From Primula veris (Eukaryota > Streptophyta > Magnoliopsida > Ericales > Primulaceae), in the NCBI GenBank assembly GCA_963682055.1, contig OY821746.1:14683992-14747991 (forward strand): a stretch of 64,000 bases of DNA, written 5' to 3'. Under the pieces are notes generated by a model. That model saw only the letters and a program-made list of their open reading frames with translations, ran no database searches and was not told the origin of the DNA. A program made the position numbers and the translations under genes. Below, piece after piece: positions 36,689-47,417 of the stretch (position 1 is the stretch's first letter; each line of letters opens with the position of its first letter).

Positions 36689-37379
36689 AAAATATAGGTA
36701 CAAATGTATGTTTATCTATGAAATTTTAACGATAGCTGCCATGTACTCTCAAAATTACCAATTAGTACCCTAAACTATTGAATTTAGTCCAATTAGTAAT
36801 ATTCCGTCCAAATTTAATGACATCATCACCTTTTTAGTGACATTTTACCTTTTTACTCTTGGTATATCAAGTAATTTGCAAAATTGCCATTTCACCAATT
36901 ATTTAATTAAATAAGTAAGCATAAATGTAATTAGTATAACATATATATAAAACACTAAATTAAATAAAAAAACAAAATTATATTAAAATACAAATTATAT
37001 GTAAAACACAATATATTTCCAAATAAAGAAAAAAAAATTATATCCAAATAAAGATATAAAAAATAAATCGTATAAGATATACTAATATTTCTATACATAC
37101 ATATGTATATATATATATATACACGTCCATATATATATGTGTGCATGTGTTTTTTAGGTACAAATATATGTTTATTATTTATATATGCATGTATTTTATT
37201 AGGTATAAAAATATATATAAATATATATAAACATATTTAAACATTAAAAAAAACCACCACCACCCTCACCCACCCCACAAACCCCCACCCCCACCCCCAC
37301 CACCACCACCACCACCACCACACTACCATATATATATATATATATATGTATAGATCTATATGTATATTTGTATGTATAT

Positions 37380-38487
37380 TGTTGAACTTAGAGTTCAATA
37401 ATGATTTTGATTATAACTTTGATTATGTTTTTAATGATTTTACGATTTCTCTATTTCGATGATATAACGCTTGTCTTTTCCAAAAGTATTAAATGAAAAT
37501 TTTAGAATGCCAGAAAGATAGAGCACAGAAAAACGAAGCCACAGGTTCAAGCGGAACCAGAATCGGAGCTAAAACGAAGGAGTTATGGGTATTCGAAGAA
37601 TAGCGAGAAAATCGGGAATACTGAAGAAACGACCGATCGTCTGTACAAAAACGACCGATCGTTTTTGTACCAATTTCTTCCAGAGAGTTCACAAGAAAAA
37701 CGACCGATCGTTTTCTACAGATTTTGAAAACAGCTTTTCAGCTTTTTCTGGAAAACAGCTTAAAACCTCTGAAAAATAGCCTCAACCACTTCCAACGGTC
37801 ATAACACAGAAAAACAGACTTTGTGACCATATATACCTCAAAAATCTTTCTTCAAATACAACAATCCATTATCCTAAAACCTCTCTTAATCAAAACCCAA
37901 ATTATCACAATTTTGGTGAAAATATTCGAAAAAGAGGAAATTAAGAAGAAAGCGACTCAAGCTCGAACAACAACAAAGACTCACCAATTAGTTTATTTAG
38001 AAGCAAATAGAATAGTGAGTGTAGTTACATTTTTGTAACAAAATTGTAACGAGTATTTTATAAACTCATTTTTGTGAGCGAGTGATCGGGTAGAGGCTTT
38101 GTAAGCAAGTGAAGCTTAAAAGCTCTAGGTCTTTCATTTCGGGATACTCACAAAGTGAGGGGGAGCTTAATCGGTCGATTAGCTCATTAGGATTGTAATA
38201 TCCGGGAAAAGAATTTTTAGTGAAATACTCGGTAGTACCGAGGAGAGGACGTAGGCGCGTTTTGCCGAACCTCTATAAATCACGGTGTCATCTTCTTCCC
38301 TTAAACTTTTATTTTCCGCAAATATTTATTCTTGCTTGCTTGTGTTTGAATTTATTAATGTTTATTAACGCTTAAGCTTAGAATTGCGTAAGTTGGGGTG
38401 TTAGTTGCACTTAAGTTTTAATTAGGCAAAAATCGCTATAAACCTTATTCACCCCCCCTCTAAGTTTTAGCCGCACACGGGCCAACA
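37380..38487 (+). repeat. 5' LTR (1,108 bp)
   Basis: TG...CA-bounded LTR. It carries three copies of ACGACCGATCG around 37629-37711, the third near 37701. A TATATA motif (about 37829-37834) could be its TATA box. The 3' LTR has an additional copy of the short motif. Confidence 0.92.
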
Positions 38488-38489
38488 AT

Positions 38490-38502
38490 TGGTATCAGAG
38501 CC
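38490..38502 (+). promoter_or_regulatory. Primer-binding site (initiator tRNA-Met complement)
   Basis: TGGTATCAGAGCC lies two bases after the 5' LTR end. It is the standard plant Copia/Ty1 minus-strand primer site, complementary to the 3' end of initiator methionine tRNA. Confidence 0.9.
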
Positions 38503-38549
38503 GAGGCTCTTGCATATAGGAATCTAACGATTTAAGAGTTAAGATCCCG

Positions 38550-40766
38550 ATGGCTAATTTGTACAATTTCGCATCCGGCATAGCTTTATCCCCAAATACT
38601 CCACCTTATTTCGATGGGATAAACTATGGTTATTGGAAAGATAGGATGAGCATTTTCCTACAAAGCTGTAATGTTAATCTTTGGAAGATTATTAAAGTAG
38701 GATATTCCGCTCCTAAATCCGAAAATAGCGAGAACCCAATCCCCGTAGAGGACCTAGATAACGCTCAACTAGAAGCCTACTCTACGAACGCCAAAGCGAT
38801 GTATGCTATTGTTTGTGCCGTTTCTCCTAACGAGTACAACAAAATTTTCGCTTGTAAAACCGCTAAGGGTATGTGGGATAAGCTAGTAGTAATGCATGAA
38901 GGGACTAACCAAGTTAAGGATTGCAAACTCCAACTATTAGTTCATGACTACGAGCTTTTTAAAATGAGCGAGGGTGAAACTATTTCCGACATGCTTGCTA
39001 GATTTACAACTATTACTAATGGATTAACATCTCTTGGTAAGTATTTGTCTTGTAAGGAAATGGTTTCAAAGGTGATTCGAAGCTTGCCAAAGGAATGGGA
39101 ACCGAAGGTCACCGCAATTCAAGAGGCGCACGATATGAACACCTACACTCTTGATGCATTGACGGGTTCACTCCTCACTCACGAAATCACCCTCAATAGT
39201 CACAAGCCAATCTCAAAAAAGAAGGAGATATCTTTCAAAGGAACAACTTGTGACGAAAGTGATGAGCTATCCAATGACGACGAAAATTCAATGCAAATCA
39301 TTCGAATCGTCAAGGAAATACTCAAGCTAAAAGACCACCGCAAACATAAAGGTAAATCGTCAAATAATTCAATTTATTCTAACGATTTTGTTTGCTATAC
39401 TTGTGGTAAGGAATGACATATGGCGAGAGATTGCGCCAAGAATCGCAAGAGCAAAGGCAAGAAGAAGATATCCGCCTCAAGCTCTAGCGATAGCTCGGAC
39501 CAAGATGAAGTCGCTCACCTTGGTTGCTATATGGCCATGGAAGACAACCATGAACAAAGCCTCTCATCCTCAAGCGAAAGTGACAACGATGAGGTAAAAG
39601 AATTCTCCCATGATGAATTAATTCATATGTGTGGAATTTATTCCGAAAAACATCCTAAGCTTGTAGAGAAGGTTAAATCTCTTAAAAGGATAAATTCTTC
39701 CCTCAATGAAGAAATAAGATCCTTAAAAAGAGATAAAAATGACAATGAGTCTATTCCTACATCGTCATTCTCTTTACTTGATGTAGATGACGAAAAGGAA
39801 GACTTGAAAGATAAAAACAATGATCTCGTCATTCAAAACAAGTCTTTACAAACCGAGATTAATTTTCTTAAAAATGAAGTCTCAAGACTTACTAAAACTC
39901 TTTCAAAATCATCTTCTTTAGATTGTGATTTATTAGAAAATTTTGAAGAGTTAAAGGATGCTTTCGATAAAGTTAAAAGCAAAAACAAGGTTTTGAGTTC
40001 TCATGCTTTTAACTTAAATGACAAGGTCAAGGTTTTAAAAACCGAGAATGGATCGTTGAAAGCTAAAAACAACGATCTTGTCATTTCCATTGAAAAACTT
40101 AATTTAACAATTTCAAAGTTTTCTAAAGGTAAAACCGTTTTAGATAACATTTTGAGTTGTCAAAAAGATTTAAATGATAAGAGCGGTTTAGGTTTTGATT
40201 GCATTGGTTCTACTTCAAACAAAACCCGCTTCGTTAAAGCCTCTAAGATTTCTACAACTCCTATTCCACCTAAACAAGAGGTTGTTTTTACTAAAGGGAG
40301 TACTTCCAAGATTTTTCAAAAATCTTTTAATGATAGGAAAGGTATAGGTTTTAAAACCAAAATGGATACTCCTAAAAACCTTTCCAAAACTTCGTATAAC
40401 TCTCGTTATACTAAAAAGTCTAGGCATTGCATGCATTGTAGTAGAAGTGAGCATAATTCTTCTAAATGCCCAAATCGCTTTCATGTTAGTAGAAGCGATT
40501 TGAAATGGGTAGTAAAGACCCGAGCTACTAACAATGTCGGACCCAAAAGAAATTGGGTACCAAAGGACAAAACTTGTGTTGTAGGTATCTCCATCCAAAA
40601 GGAGAAAATCAACAAATGGTTGGCAACACCGGCAAAAGTCGTGGAAGTCAAGAAGATCGACTCCACCATCAAGAATGAAGTGCCGTTGATCGACAAAGGT
40701 GGAAGGCATACCAACAAATGGTACCACCTATTTGGAATTGGCAACGCTCAATACAAATGCCATTAG
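38550..40766 (+). pseudogene. Retrotransposon gag polyprotein, interrupted by one in-frame TGA
   Basis: The frame opens at ATG 38550 (MANLYNFASGIALS) and continues to 40766, with one TGA at 39414-39416. The N-terminal part has the DUF4219/UBN2 gag signature (PPYFDGINYGYWKDRM near residues 18-33, GMWDKL near 109). The TGA falls inside the CCHC zinc knuckle CYTCGKE-(stop)-HMARDC, where glycine is usual, so a single GGA to TGA change is likely. Downstream come a Ser/Asp-rich stretch, a Leu/Lys/Asn-rich probable coiled coil and a second CCHC knuckle (CMHCSRSEHNSSKC, about 40428-40470). Then comes GPKRNWVPK, which in Copia elements leads into the protease. Here the frame ends shortly after, with no pol. 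Confidence 0.88.
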
Positions 40767-41035
40767 AGAGCGGCCTCAACATCATATATTCGGTATTTGG
40801 TATACTCTAATCCTTAGTATTTACATATATGTGATTAGTTGGGGCATATACATCGTAATAACATTTTTCATGTTTTGGTTTTTCTTAAAAACCCTTCACA
40901 TAACCCCATATATTTTTTTGATTGCATTTTGATAATGCCAAAGGGGGAGAAAAATGATATATTTAGAGATAATGCGTTTTGTTAAAATGGAGGAGATAGT
41001 TTTCTTGTAAAATCATCATTAGTTTGTCATAATCA

Positions 41036-41048
41036 AAATGGGGGAGAT
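41036..41048 (+). promoter_or_regulatory. Polypurine tract
   Basis: AAAATGGGGGAGA lies directly before the 3' LTR, the position and composition expected for the plus-strand primer. Similar GGGGGAGA and GGAGGAGA stretches occur about 60-110 bases upstream. Confidence 0.8.
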
Positions 41049-42170
41049 TGTTGAACTTAGAGTTCAATAATGATTTTGATTATAACTTTGATTATGTTTT
41101 TAATGATTTTACGATTTCTCTATTTCGATGATATAACGCTTGTCTTTTCCAAAAGTATTAAATGAAAATTTCAGCACGCCAAAAAGATAGAGCACAGAAA
41201 AACGAAGCCACAGGTTCAAGCGGAACCAGAATCGGAGCTAAAACGAAGGAGTTATGGGCATTCGAAGAATAGCGAGAAAATCGGGAATACTGAAGAAACG
41301 ACCGATCATCTGTACAAAAACGACCGATCGTTTTTGTACCAATTTCTTCCAGAGAGTTCACAAGAAAAACGACCGATCGTTTTCAGAAACGACCGATCGT
41401 TTTCTACAGATTTCGAAAACAGCTTTTCAGCTTTTTCTGGAAAACAGCTTAAAACCTCTGAAAAATAGCCTCAACCACTTCCAACGGTCATAACACAGAA
41501 AAACAGACTTTGTGACCATATATACCTCAAAAATCTTTCTTCAAATACAACAATCCATTATCCTAAAACCTCTCTTAATCAAAACCCAAATTATCACCAT
41601 TTTGGTGAAAATATTCGAAAAAGAGGAAATTAAGAAGAAAGCGATTCAAGCTCGAACAACAACAAAGACTCACCAATTAGCTTATTTAGAAGCAAATAGA
41701 ATAGTGAGTGTAGTTATATTTTTGTAACAAAATTGTAACGAGTATTTTATAAACTCATTTTTGTGAGCGAGTGATCGGGTAGAGGCTTTGTAAGCAAGTG
41801 AAGCTTAAAAGCTCTAGGTCTTTCATTTCGGGACACTCACAAAGTGAGGGGGAGCTTAATCGGTCGATTAGCTCATTAGGATTGTAATATCCGGGAAAAG
41901 AATTTTTAGTGAAATACTCGGTAGTACCGAGTAGAGGACGTAGGCGTGTTTTGCCGAACCTCTATAAATCACGGTGTCATCTTCTTCCCTTAAACTTTTA
42001 TTTTCCGCAAATATTTATTCTTGCTTGCTTGTGTTTGAATTTATTAATATTTATTAACGCTTAATCTTAGAATTGCGTAAGTTGGGGTGTTAGTTGCACT
42101 TAACTTTTAATTAGGCGAAAATCGCCATAAACCTTATTCACCCCCCTCTAAGGTTTAGCCGCACACGGGC

Positions 42171-42175
<5 letters not shown>
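41049..42175 (+). repeat. 3' LTR (1,127 bp)
   Basis: Matches the 5' LTR throughout. It is 19 bases longer, mainly because of an extra TTTTCAGAAACGACCGATCG segment near 41380-41400, so it has one more copy of the ACGACCGATCG motif. Its first copy is mutated (GACCGATCATC). Confidence 0.92.
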
Positions 42176-42218
<43 letters not shown>

Positions 42219-42488
42219 TTATTTGTATATATATGCATAATTATGTATTAGAGATTAAGTTTTTTTTTAGTTTTTTATTATGAAATGATCAAAATACCCT
42301 TTTATTTAAAGAAAAAATATGACATGACACTGACGACGTCAAATATTTTGATGGAAAAAACAAAATTGAGTCAAATACTATTAGTTAAGGTTACTAATTG
42401 GTAATTTTAAAAGTACAGGGTGACCATCGTTAAAACTTGGTAGTACGTGGTAATAATTGGGTATTAACCCTAAAATATAGTATTGTTA

Positions 42489-43205
42489 GAGCATCTACAA
42501 TAGGCGTGTTAAAGTGTGTGTTAACTAAAAATGTTAGCTAACAATACAAATTTGTCTCTCCATTAGATGTGTTAAAGTGTGTGTTAACTTTATAACACTT
42601 AAAAAGATTGTTAAATATAACAATCTTTTTAAATGTTATTACTTGATGACATGGCAAAAAAAACTGATCCACACTCATATTTCTCACGCATATTTTTTCT
42701 ATCTCTAACCTACTCTACTATCTATTTATTTTCTCCTGCATATTTTCTTATTCTTTATTTTCTCTTGTTCTCCATAAATATGAAAAATCGTCCTCATTTT
42801 CTCGACGCACAATTCAACTATGAATCATTCACAGAATCGTACATCAGCAATATCTTTAAGCCAGTGTAGCAATATTCACAGAATCATTCAACTCATAATT
42901 TGTTACCCAGCCCTTTATTTATAAAGATATGTTGAAAATAAATAACTTATTTCCCTATTTCTAAAATTCTATTTTTTCTGAAATTTGGCGCTGAAATTTG
43001 ATGGTAATGTATGGTTGCTGGAAAAAAAAACAGATAACTACTGTATTTTGAATATTTAATTTTTAATTAAAATAGATAACATTGTTAAAGTTAAAACTAA
43101 TGTGTGTGTTTAACTTAATATGCATATGTGTCATTTAATAGCTTTTTAAATGATGATGTGTCACTAGTTAACAATAAAAAGTTAACACAACTATTGTGGA
43201 TGCTC
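42489..43205. mobile_element. Tourist-like (PIF/Harbinger) MITE, 717 bp
   Basis: The left end is GAGCATCTACAATAGGCGTG and the right end, on the other strand, GAGCATCCACAATAGTTGTG. Both continue to GTTAACT-type words. TTA flanks both sides (42486-42488, 43206-43208), the PIF/Harbinger 3-bp duplication. A GAGCATC-CAATAG terminus is common for Tourist elements. The 78-codon frame at 42633-42869 is not recognisable as transposase. Confidence 0.8.
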
Positions 43206-43588
43206 TTAGACAAAACTAGTTAGTCCGGTCTATATAAAAATAACAAGTTAAATTTAGCTTGTATGTGTGTAAGTAATGTTTTTTTTTTCTTCTTATTTGT
43301 CAATGTTTAGCTAGTCAATTTTATCAAGTGCAATATCGATGCTCTAACGTGTATTTTTATGGATAAATTTTAGATTGATATATTATCTACAACTTAATTA
43401 AGAATTGGTTTATTTCAGCGACGCCCAATCAGAGAGCGACACGTGTACAATACGCCGTGTACGTAATGCACTGGAATGCGCCCTCATGTTTACTGAAAGT
43501 ACAATGTTGCCCAATAGTTTTAAATATTAAAATTTCAGTACCTTTAGTTCAAATCTAATTATAAAAGGCTATATAATTCGAAATTTTG
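43206..43588. other. Intergenic, nothing recognised
   Basis: Short spacer between two transposons. A GC-richer patch (43415-43490) has no identifiable origin. Confidence 0.4.
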
Positions 43589-43598
43589 ATACATTAAA

Positions 43599-44299
43599 GG
43601 GCTCGGAAAAGTTCCTGAAATTCCGACCCGATCCGACATCCGATCCAGTCCCGACCCGATGTTGTCCCGATCCGAAAGATCGGATTTTTGTTCCATCCCG
43701 AAGTAATTCAGTTCGGGATCGGATTTTTATTTCCAATCCCGATGGATTTCCCGACCCGACCCGATAGAATTAATATACATTAAAAAAAATATATTTTAAA
43801 AAAAAATCTTATTATGAATTGTACCAGTTTATATTTATTAAAAAAATAAACTTACCCTCACATCTACTATATTTACTAAATAACACACTTTTATTTCCGT
43901 ATCATTTTTTTTGTTACATATGTTGTTTTTCATCTTAATCTTGAATAATTAAAATTATAACATTTGTTTCCTACTTTTAGTTTGAATTATGTTATTATTT
44001 ATTTTTTCTTAAAGATAATTATAATTAGTTGACTTGCTTAATAACCAATCTTATAAATGAATACAATATCAACATAGTATTGCTAATTATGTTATACTTT
44101 TTAACAAAAATTTTCAGGAGTATGAAGTATCGGAAAATCCCGTCCCGATCTTTCGGGATCCCGAAAGATCGAGAATCCATATTATCAGGACCCGAACATT
44201 TTCGGGATGGGATCGGGACTTTTAAATGGCATCCGAAAACTATTGGATCGGGACACTGGTTTAACCTTTTTCGGGTCGGGTCCCATCCCGATTCCACCC
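43599..44299. mobile_element. hAT-like non-autonomous element with CCCGA-rich ends, ~701 bp
   Basis: ATACATTAAA occurs immediately outside both ends (43589-43598 and 44300-44309). The ends are GGGCTCGG and TTCCACCC, and both subterminal regions are rich in GACCCGATCCCG and CGGGATCGGG words. The core is AT-rich. The same design (GGGTTGGG/CCCGAACCC ends, CCCGA-rich flanks) is seen in the RPN1 intron 22 element, so the two are probably related families. The duplication is at least 8 bp; a MULE origin is not excluded. Confidence 0.65.
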
Positions 44300-44504
44300 A
44301 TACATTAAATCACAAAAATTAAATAAAAATAGGAAGAGGTAGGAAAAATTCAGAATTTTTTTAAACAAATTAAAACTATTCAAAAAACTGAAAAAATAAA
44401 ATAAAAATCCAAAAAATCTTAAAAAAAGGCAATCCCCAAACAAACACAAATAAAATCATAAAAAAATCCCAAAAAATTTAAAATCAACAAATATCCAAAA
44501 CAGT

Positions 44505-45975
44505 AAAAAAAAAATAGTCTGAATAATTTTAAGTCATTTTAAAAACAAACTTACTCATTTTAAGTCATTTTAAAAACAATCTGACCAATTTTAAGTCAAT
44601 TTAAAAACAGTCTGACCCATTTTATTCAATTTAAAAACAATATAACCCATTTTAAGTCATTTAAAAGACAGTCTGATATATTTTAAGTCCATTTTAAAAT
44701 AGTCTGATCCATTTTAACTTAATTTAAAAATACTCTGACCCATTTTAAGTCATTTTAAAAATAGTCTGACCTATTTTAACTTATTTTAAAAGTTGTCTGA
44801 CCCATTTTAAAAATAGTATAACCCATTTTAAATTATTTTAAAAACAGTCCGAGTCATTTTAACTCATTTTAAAAACAGTTTTTGTCGTTTTAGTCATTTG
44901 AAAAATAGTTTGAGACTTTTTAAAAATAGTCTAAGTTAATTTAAGTCATTTTAAAAATAGTGTGAGTTAATTTAAGTCATTTTAAAAATAGTCTGAGTTA
45001 ATTTAAGTCATTTTAAAAACAGACTAACTTAATTGAAGTTATTTTAAAAACAGTTTGAGTTATTTTAAAAATAGTCTGACTCGTTTATTTTAGAAATAGT
45101 CGGAATCATTTAAGTCATTTAAAAAATAGTTTGAGTCATTTCAAAAACAGTCTGAAACTTTTTAAAAACAGTTTGAGACTTTTGAAAAACGGTCTAAGTT
45201 AATTTAAATTATTTTAAAAACAGTCTCAGTTAATTTAAGTCTTTTAAAAAATAATCGGAGTCATTTTAAGTTATTTTAAAAATAGTCTGAGTCATTTTAA
45301 AAACAGTCTGAGTCATTTTAAAAACAGTCTAAATCATTTTTTAAGTCATTTTAAAAATAGTCTGAGTTAATTTAAGTCATTTTAAAAAAATCTGAGTTAA
45401 TTTAAGTCATTTGAAAAACATTTTGAGTTAAATTAATTCATTTCAAAAATAGGTTGAGCTAATTTAATTTCTTTAAAAAAAGTTTTAGTTGTTTTAAGTT
45501 ATTTTAAAAAAGCCTGAGTCGTTTTAAAAATGGTCTGAGTAATTTTAAAATCAATTCGAGTCCTTTTAAGTCATTTTAAAAATAGTCCGAGTCGTTTTAA
45601 AAAGAGTCTGAGTAATTTTAAAAACAATCTGAGTCGTTTTAAGTCATTTTAAAAACAGTTTGAGCTGTTTTAAGTTATTTTAAAAACAGTGTGAGTCATT
45701 TTAAGTTATTTTCAAAAACAGTCTGAGTAATTTTAAAAACAATTTGAGTAATTTTAAAAACGATATGAGTAAATGAAAGTAATTTTAAAAATAGTGTGAG
45801 TAATTTTAAAAATAGTCTGAGTCGTTTTAACTGATTTTAAAAACAATCCGAGTAATTTTAAAAACAATTTGAGTAACTTTACAAACAGTCTGAATAATTT
45901 TAAGTCATTTTTAAAATAGTCCGAGTCGTTTTAAAATAGTTTGAGAAATTTTAAATAGTCGAGTTATTTTTAAAA
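44505..45975. repeat. Degenerate minisatellite, TTTTAAAAANAGTCTGAGT core, ~1.47 kb
   Basis: Dozens of copies of CATTTTAAAAACAGTCTGAG alternate with TTTTAAGTCA. They give two interleaved unit lengths, about 19-20 bases (short form) and about 31 bases (long form with an additional TTTTAAGT segment). Substitutions are frequent, so frames are closed everywhere. The array follows directly after an A-rich stretch downstream of the hAT-like element. Confidence 0.85.
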
Positions 45976-46159
45976 ATAGTATTATGATGTTAGAATTAAA
46001 AAACCTATGGGGTCGTGCAATTTCTAAAAAAAATGTATCCAGAACAGCTTTCTAATGTTATTGGGGCTAATATAAATTCATTTAGTAAATAAGGGGTCTT
46101 TTTGTAATATACAAATTCTATCAAATTTCAAAGTTGGTACTTACCAATTCTTCCAAACT

Positions 46160-46400
46160 GTCTGATATATATATATATAGAGAGAGAGAACTGCCGCGGC
46201 CACATCCCTTCGCCGCCGCCAATCCTGCCGCCACATCAGAGCCTTCGTTTATATATATAGCGATATGTATATATATAGATATATAGCGATATGTATATAG
46301 AGAGAGAATAAAACAGAGAGAGAAGAAAGAGGCCGCCGGCGTGGGAGGATTGGAGTCGTCGGGGAAGGTGGCGGCGGCGGAGCGACGGTGGTCGTATGTT
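46160..46400. repeat. GC-rich island between AT/AG microsatellites
   Basis: Two GC-rich blocks, 46190-46245 (CGCCGCCGCCAATCCTGCCG) and 46330-46395 (GGCCGCCGGCGTGGGAGGAT, GGTGGCGGCGGCGGAGC), flank a TATATA/GAGAGA centre. The outer parts are roughly complementary, so this may be a foldback element with captured GC-rich DNA. No frame or target duplication supports a firmer call. Confidence 0.4.
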
Positions 46401-47417
46401 ATTGATATTTAAGTGGTTTTTTTTTTTATTTAGAGAGAGTGATAATGGATAAATAAAATTGGTAGACCTTTTATATTATATTGAATAAGTAATTGATCAA
46501 TACTTTAATTAAAATTTGCATGGTGACCAATGATTAAATAGTTTTGTTTTTATGCACTAATGAACTCTATTTTTCTTTTATTTTGTTAAAACTAACTATT
46601 TTACACCCCCATGTTTTTATAAATTGTATTGGCTTCGTCCAAAATGCTAATTATTACTTTTCCGGAGCTTTATTATGATGATAATACATCTAAAGTTCAA
46701 CCTTTATATATATAATACTAGCGAACGGAGGGCACGCGATGCGTGGTGTGATTTGTGGAGCAGTGTTATGTAGTAAGATTATATAAATATATATACTAAA
46801 TTTATATATATTAAATATTAGGATTTAGTGCCAGTTAACTGTTTGTAGAGAAGAATTTCATTATAGTATTGTGTGAGATAATATAGAGATAGAAAGGCAA
46901 AGAGAGAATAAGAGATGGATGGTAACCGTGAAATATCAGTTATTTTTATTTTAGCAGTTTGCATTATATCAGTTTTTTTATTTGTAATTTTTCAAACTAA
47001 TAATAATATTTTGCAAATATTTGTTTAGAGCCCTCGTAGTATATCTAGACATAAACTAATAGTATATATATATACGGGACCCCCTTTTGTACGATCAGTG
47101 TGTTTGACTGTCCATTTTACCGTTAATTCGTGTACCGTTTGATTATTTTAGATTAAATCTCAACCATAGGATCTAAAGGCCTATTAAAAAAAAAATTCTT
47201 AAATTACCATTTCATCCTTAAATCTTACTGTATAAATTTAAAGTAAATGAAACAACGCTAATCTACTCTATTTTGTACCGTTCACGTAGAATGGCAGGAA
47301 GAAAAACCCAAATATATACATAAGTATGAAACTATAAGTACATTAACCCTAAAAAAAAAAAATCATTTTTTCTTCCCACGTAAAGAATTAGGAAATAAAA
47401 GGGTAGAGAGAGAGAAG
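46401..47417. other. Spacer and upstream region of the TAXIMIN-like gene
   Basis: AT-rich. At 46710-46760 the words ATACTAGCGAACGG and GCACGCGATGCGTGG resemble 5' ends of plant Helitron-like repeats and the sequence at 52043-52080. The last 150 bases before the start codon are the likely leader, ending in an AG-rich stretch (47405-47417). Confidence 0.35.

Larger units (their letters stand above)
37380..42175 (+). mobile_element. Gag-only LTR retrotransposon (TR-GAG-like, Copia-type gag), 4.8 kb
   Basis: Two long direct repeats bound it, each starting TGTTGAACTTAGAG and ending GGGCCAACA: 37380-38487 and 41049-42175. TATAT flanks both sides (37375-37379, 42176-42180), a 5-bp duplication. A primer-binding site follows the left LTR and a purine-rich tract precedes the right one. 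The 2.56-kb interior encodes a gag-like protein only; no protease, integrase, reverse transcriptase or RNase H is seen. It must have depended on a helper element. By eye the LTRs differ by roughly 20 substitutions and a 19-20-bp duplication over 1.1 kb, which means a fairly recent insertion. It sits inside the Mutator-like element at 36698-42471. Confidence 0.92.
36698..42471. mobile_element. Mutator-like non-autonomous element, split by a nested LTR retrotransposon
   Basis: The left terminal region (GAAATTTTAACGATAGC, ACCAATTAGTACCC) and the reverse complement of the right one (AAGTTTTAACGATGG, ACCAATTAGTAACC) pair over about 100 bases. AAAATATAG flanks both sides (36689-36697 and 42472-42480), a 9-bp duplication. 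Without the retrotransposon (37380-42175) and its 5-bp duplication, the element is just under 1 kb. It contains TATA tracts and a C-rich CACC/CCACCC stretch (37250-37325). No coding capacity of its own is seen. Confidence 0.75.

Noticed and set aside
44029..44322. 97-codon frame and its antisense partner
   Set aside because: Both lie in the CCCGA-rich right end of a hAT-like element and share no features with known proteins.
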